Shown here one piece after another: positions 61,456 to 64,000 of a stretch of 64,000 nt of DNA (position 1 is the stretch's first letter; the number at the start of each line of letters is the position of its first letter). The DNA is taken from positions 124,001 through 188,000 of the forward strand of contig CALGJF010000009.1 in the NCBI GenBank assembly GCA_937914945.1, in the 5' to 3' direction. The notes beneath the pieces are model-generated. The model worked only from the letters and a program-made list of their open reading frames with translations, was not told the origin of the DNA and ran no database searches. This DNA comes from an uncultured Bacteroidales bacterium. GTDB taxonomy: Bacteria; Bacteroidota; Bacteroidia; Bacteroidales; Bacteroidaceae. Made by a program: the position numbers and the translations under genes.

Positions 61456-62763
61456 TTAGCTGTGGTTTTTGTTAAACAGTGCCAAACGCTCATCAAGCAT
61501 GGCATAGTGGTGTGGCTTAATATTTGACGAGCAGGCGCGTATTCCCTTGCGTGTGCCACCGGTTGTCGATAGGTCTATGCCGCTCACTCCATAATAGAGC
61601 AATTCTTTCAAAAGCTCGGCACCGTCCATATCTTTATAACCCATTGTAAAGAAGAAACCGTCGCTCACAGGCTTGTCGTCGTCTTTGTCGTAGACCACAT
61701 TAAAGCCGTTACGTTCCAAAATCTCTTTGAGGCGTGCAGTGCGTGTGGCATACTCCTTTATATCGCCCACAAAATCATACTCGCCGTCGCAAGCTGCTTT
61801 GAGCATGGCTGCCATGGCATATTGCGCCGAATGCGAAACGCCCGACGAGAAGGTATAAAGGAATACGTAGGCGTATGCAGCGCCAAAGCGTGCTATGCCA
61901 TAACGTTCTCTCAGGCTGTCGTAGTGTCGTTCAAAAAGTTTATCAGAAATACAAGCCATGGCAATACGCTGCCCTGCATAACTGAAAATCTTGGAGGCAC
62001 TCATGAGCATAACATAGTTATCGGTGTATTTCGACACGCTGGGCTGGAACGGAGCCTCAAACGGGCGACTCATATCCTTGCGGAAGTCCATTGTCATGTA
62101 TGCAAGGTCCTCAATAACCACCACATCGTGCTTTGTGGCAAGGCGGCCTATTATCTCCAGCTCCTCGTCGTTAAGACACATCCATGTGGGGTTGTTGGGG
62201 CTTGAATAGAGAACGGCACAGATGTTGCCTTGTGCAAAATAGCTCTCCAATTTGTCCTCAAGTTTTTTACCGCGATAATCGGCAATATCGAACGAGGCTA
62301 TCTTCACGCCTATTACATTGGCCTGCATCTTCTGCACGGGAAAGCCCGGGTCTATGTATAGCACGGTATCCTTTTGCGGCGATAATTGCGATGCAAGCAT
62401 AAGCGCAGCGAAGGATGCCTGCATTGAGCCCACGGTGGGGATGCAGCCTTGCGGGTTTATATCGGTATCGATAAAGGCTTTTACAAAGCGCGAAGCCTGC
62501 TCCTTCACTTCGGGGATACCATCAATAATGGGATATACCGATGCAACACCGCGTTGCAATGCATCGCACTCGGCCTTAACGCCTATTGCCGATGGGGGCA
62601 GCCCCGGCACGCCCATCTCAAAATGAATGAACTCGGAACCTGTGGCAGCTTCGGCGGCACGCACCACCGCACCTACTTGACGAATTGAGGCTTTCTTTAC
62701 ATCGGTAATCTCGAGTTCTTTCATTATGCCGTCGATAACAGACGGCTCTATTACGGTTTTCAT
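61456..62763 (-). CDS. PLP-dependent aminotransferase, class I/II
   Basis: 435 residues, cytoplasmic. Key sites: PLP phosphate contact around TVGSMQAS, SPNNPT (188-193), VIEDLAY with D219, and K258 in MSASKIFSYAGQR, which binds PLP. It differs clearly from the enzyme at 26409-27611 (about 35 residues longer, different N-terminus). Substrate unknown. First gene of the aminotransferase/Mpv17-like/GH20 operon, which suggests a link to amino-sugar or glycan metabolism, though this is inference only. Confidence 0.9.
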   Translation of the reverse strand: MKTVIEPSVIDGIMKELEITDVKKASIRQVGAVVRAAEAATGSEFIHFEMGVPGLPPSAIGVKAECDALQRGVASVYPIIDGIPEVKEQASRFVKAFIDTDINPQGCIPTVGSMQASFAALMLASQLSPQKDTVLYIDPGFPVQKMQANVIGVKIASFDIADYRGKKLEDKLESYFAQGNICAVLYSSPNNPTWMCLNDEELEIIGRLATKHDVVVIEDLAYMTMDFRKDMSRPFEAPFQPSVSKYTDNYVMLMSASKIFSYAGQRIAMACISDKLFERHYDSLRERYGIARFGAAYAYVFLYTFSSGVSHSAQYAMAAMLKAACDGEYDFVGDIKEYATRTARLKEILERNGFNVVYDKDDDKPVSDGFFFTMGYKDMDGAELLKELLYYGVSGIDLSTTGGTRKGIRACSSNIKPHHYAMLDERLALFNKNHS

Positions 62764-62790
62764 TGTAATATCATTTTATAAAAACAGAAA

Positions 62791-62824
62791 GGGTTGTACC
62801 GCTGCATGAGCAGCAGTACAACCC
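62791..62824 (-). terminator. Probable terminator of ettA
   Basis: Stem of 15-base arms (62791-62805 with 62810-62824, one C/A mismatch) and loop ATGA. The minus strand continues into TTTCTGTTTTTAT. It ends ettA 8 bp past its stop. Confidence 0.65.
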
Positions 62825-62831
62825 CACATAA

Positions 62832-64000
62832 TCAATCCTCCATTAATTTGCGATAGCGAGCTTTCTTGGGTTCTTCAATGCCCAAGCGGCGCATCTTGTT
62901 CTCCTCATAATCGGAATATGAGCCCTCGAAACAGAATACATTGCCATCGCCCTCAAATGCTATGATGTGTGTGCATATACGGTCGAGGAACCAGCGGTCG
63001 TGGCTGATAACCACCGCACAACCGGCAAAGTTCTCCAAGCCCTCCTCCAATGCGCGCAGTGTGTTTACGTCGATATCATTGGTAGGCTCATCGAGCAAGA
63101 GTACGTTACCACACTCTTTGAGAGCCATCGCAAGGTGCAGGCGGTTACGCTCACCACCCGACAGTACACCGCATTTTTTCTCTTGGTCGGCACCGGTGAA
63201 GTTAAAGCGCGACAGATATGCGCGCACATTTACCTCTTTTGTTCCAAGGCGCATGAGTTCGTTACCCTGGCTTATAACCTCATATACCGACTTGTCGGCT
63301 ACAATATCCTTGTGTGTCTGGTCCACATAGGCTATTTTAACAGTTTCGCCCACCTCAAAGGTGCCGCTATCCACGCTCTCCAAGCCCATAATCATGCGGA
63401 AAAGGGTTGTTTTACCTGCGCCGTTGGGGCCTATCACACCCACAATACCGTTGGGCGGGAGCATAAATTCAAGATCGGTAAAGAGGGTTTTTGAACCAAA
63501 AGATTTTGAAACCTTGTCGGCTACAATAACCTTGTTACCCAAACGGGGGCCGTTGGGGATAAATATCTCGAGTTTCTCCTCACGCTCCTTTTGGTCCTCG
63601 TTAAGCATACGTTCGTATGAGTTCAAACGAGCCTTTCCCTTTGCTTGGCGAGCCTTTGGTGCCATGCGCACCCACTCGAGCTCGCGCTCCAGAGTCTTGC
63701 GGCGTTTGCTTGCACTCTTCTCCTCTTGTTCCATGCGCTTGGTCTTTTGGTCGAGCCACGAAGAGTAGTTGCCCTGCCAGGGAATTCCCTCGCCACGGTC
63801 AAGTTCAAGAATCCAGCCGGCTACATCATCAAGGAAATAACGGTCGTGGGTAACGGCAATAACGGTGCCCTCGTATTGGTTCAAATGTTGTTCGAGCCAA
63901 TCGATGCTCTCGGCATCCAAGTGGTTGGTAGGCTCGTCGAGCAAGAGCACATCGGGTTTCTGCAAGAGCAGGCGGCACAGGGCTACACGGCGGCGTTCGC
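62832..64000 (-). CDS. ettA: EttA: ABC-F translational throttle, 5' end cut by window edge
   Basis: Ribosome-binding ABC-F ATPase that gates the first elongation step according to ATP level. The visible 389 codons enter the frame inside the first ABC domain ([16 protein letters not shown], Walker [15 protein letters not shown]). Then come the arm/linker with [14 protein letters not shown], and the second ABC domain: Walker A GPNGAGKT, signature [12 protein letters not shown] and Walker [15 protein letters not shown]. The last motif matches EttA rather than Uup. About 170-180 residues of the N-terminus lie beyond position 64000. Confidence 0.93.
   Translation of the reverse strand, partial: ERRRVALCRLLLQKPDVLLLDEPTNHLDAESIDWLEQHLNQYEGTVIAVTHDRYFLDDVAGWILELDRGEGIPWQGNYSSWLDQKTKRMEQEEKSASKRRKTLERELEWVRMAPKARQAKGKARLNSYERMLNEDQKEREEKLEIFIPNGPRLGNKVIVADKVSKSFGSKTLFTDLEFMLPPNGIVGVIGPNGAGKTTLFRMIMGLESVDSGTFEVGETVKIAYVDQTHKDIVADKSVYEVISQGNELMRLGTKEVNVRAYLSRFNFTGADQEKKCGVLSGGERNRLHLAMALKECGNVLLLDEPTNDIDVNTLRALEEGLENFAGCAVVISHDRWFLDRICTHIIAFEGDGNVFCFEGSYSDYEENKMRRLGIEEPKKARYRKLMED

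Overview
This is a chromosomal segment from a member of the Bacteroidota, most likely order Bacteroidales. The evidence is the complete Bat (Bacteroides aerotolerance) operon, a type III glutamine synthetase, ribosomal protein S16 with a long Ala/Glu-rich tail, several HU paralogues, a BspA-type leucine-rich-repeat protein, and promoters of the Bacteroides form (TTTG, about 19 bp, TAnnTTTG). Shine-Dalgarno sequences are mostly absent. Family and genus cannot be fixed from the sequence alone. The window is mainly housekeeping and cell-envelope genes. There is no CRISPR array, tRNA, rRNA, transposase or susC/susD pair.

Layout. 1-5.8 kb: an M3 peptidase cut by the left edge, nagA (GlcNAc-6-P deacetylase) and a type III glnA. 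5.9-14.2 kb: a minus-strand operon for a MacAB-TolC-like tripartite exporter (TolC, adaptor, ATPase, permease) ending in a 1232-residue MG2-type surface protein with Sel1-like repeats. 14.5-26.3 kb: mostly plus-strand metabolic and envelope genes (NhaC antiporter, ribE, nitroreductase, GNAT, HtrA protease, EamA transporter, Pmp3 peptide, HD hydrolase, galE, BspA-like protein and a tiny acidic peptide), plus rnpB on the minus strand. 26.4-37.3 kb: aminotransferase, Dus, TlpA-like thioredoxin, DUF115-like protein, rpsP, an S41-like lipoprotein, a lipoprotein/porin trio and an M16 protease. 37.5-47.1 kb: ProX-type deacylase, then the Bat operon (moxR, DUF58, a BatD-like gene, batA, batB, batC, batD, batE, degenerate PAP2). 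47.2-53.1 kb: ftsY, rimO, HU, an HU-TM-LysM fusion, and lepA. 53.3-56.4 kb: a small accessory patch of unrecognised genes and gene relics. 56.4-64 kb: an AsmA-like protein, a GH20 hexosaminidase/Mpv17-like/aminotransferase operon, and ettA cut by the right edge.

The strongest candidate for something undescribed is the HU-acidic linker-transmembrane-LysM protein at 47195-48394. It has the architecture of a direct physical link from DNA to peptidoglycan and sits beside a stand-alone HU, behind ftsY and rimO. Other points of interest are the MG2-Sel1 fusion tied to the exporter, the Mpv17-like/GH20/PLP operon, a relic zone holding a 64-bp duplicated segment and an out-of-frame AAA ATPase tail, a dispersed palindromic repeat family, a possible leaderless mRNA at 31266, and a recurring TATCTTCG form of the -7 box.

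Most start codons follow the longest frame; where that frame began with TTG (rimO, batA, the EamA gene, the 53338 gene and the 54948 gene) the first plausible ATG was used instead. Convergent gene pairs are usually separated by perfect 17-21 bp hairpins acting as two-way terminators. All assignments come from reading the sequence; no database search was run.
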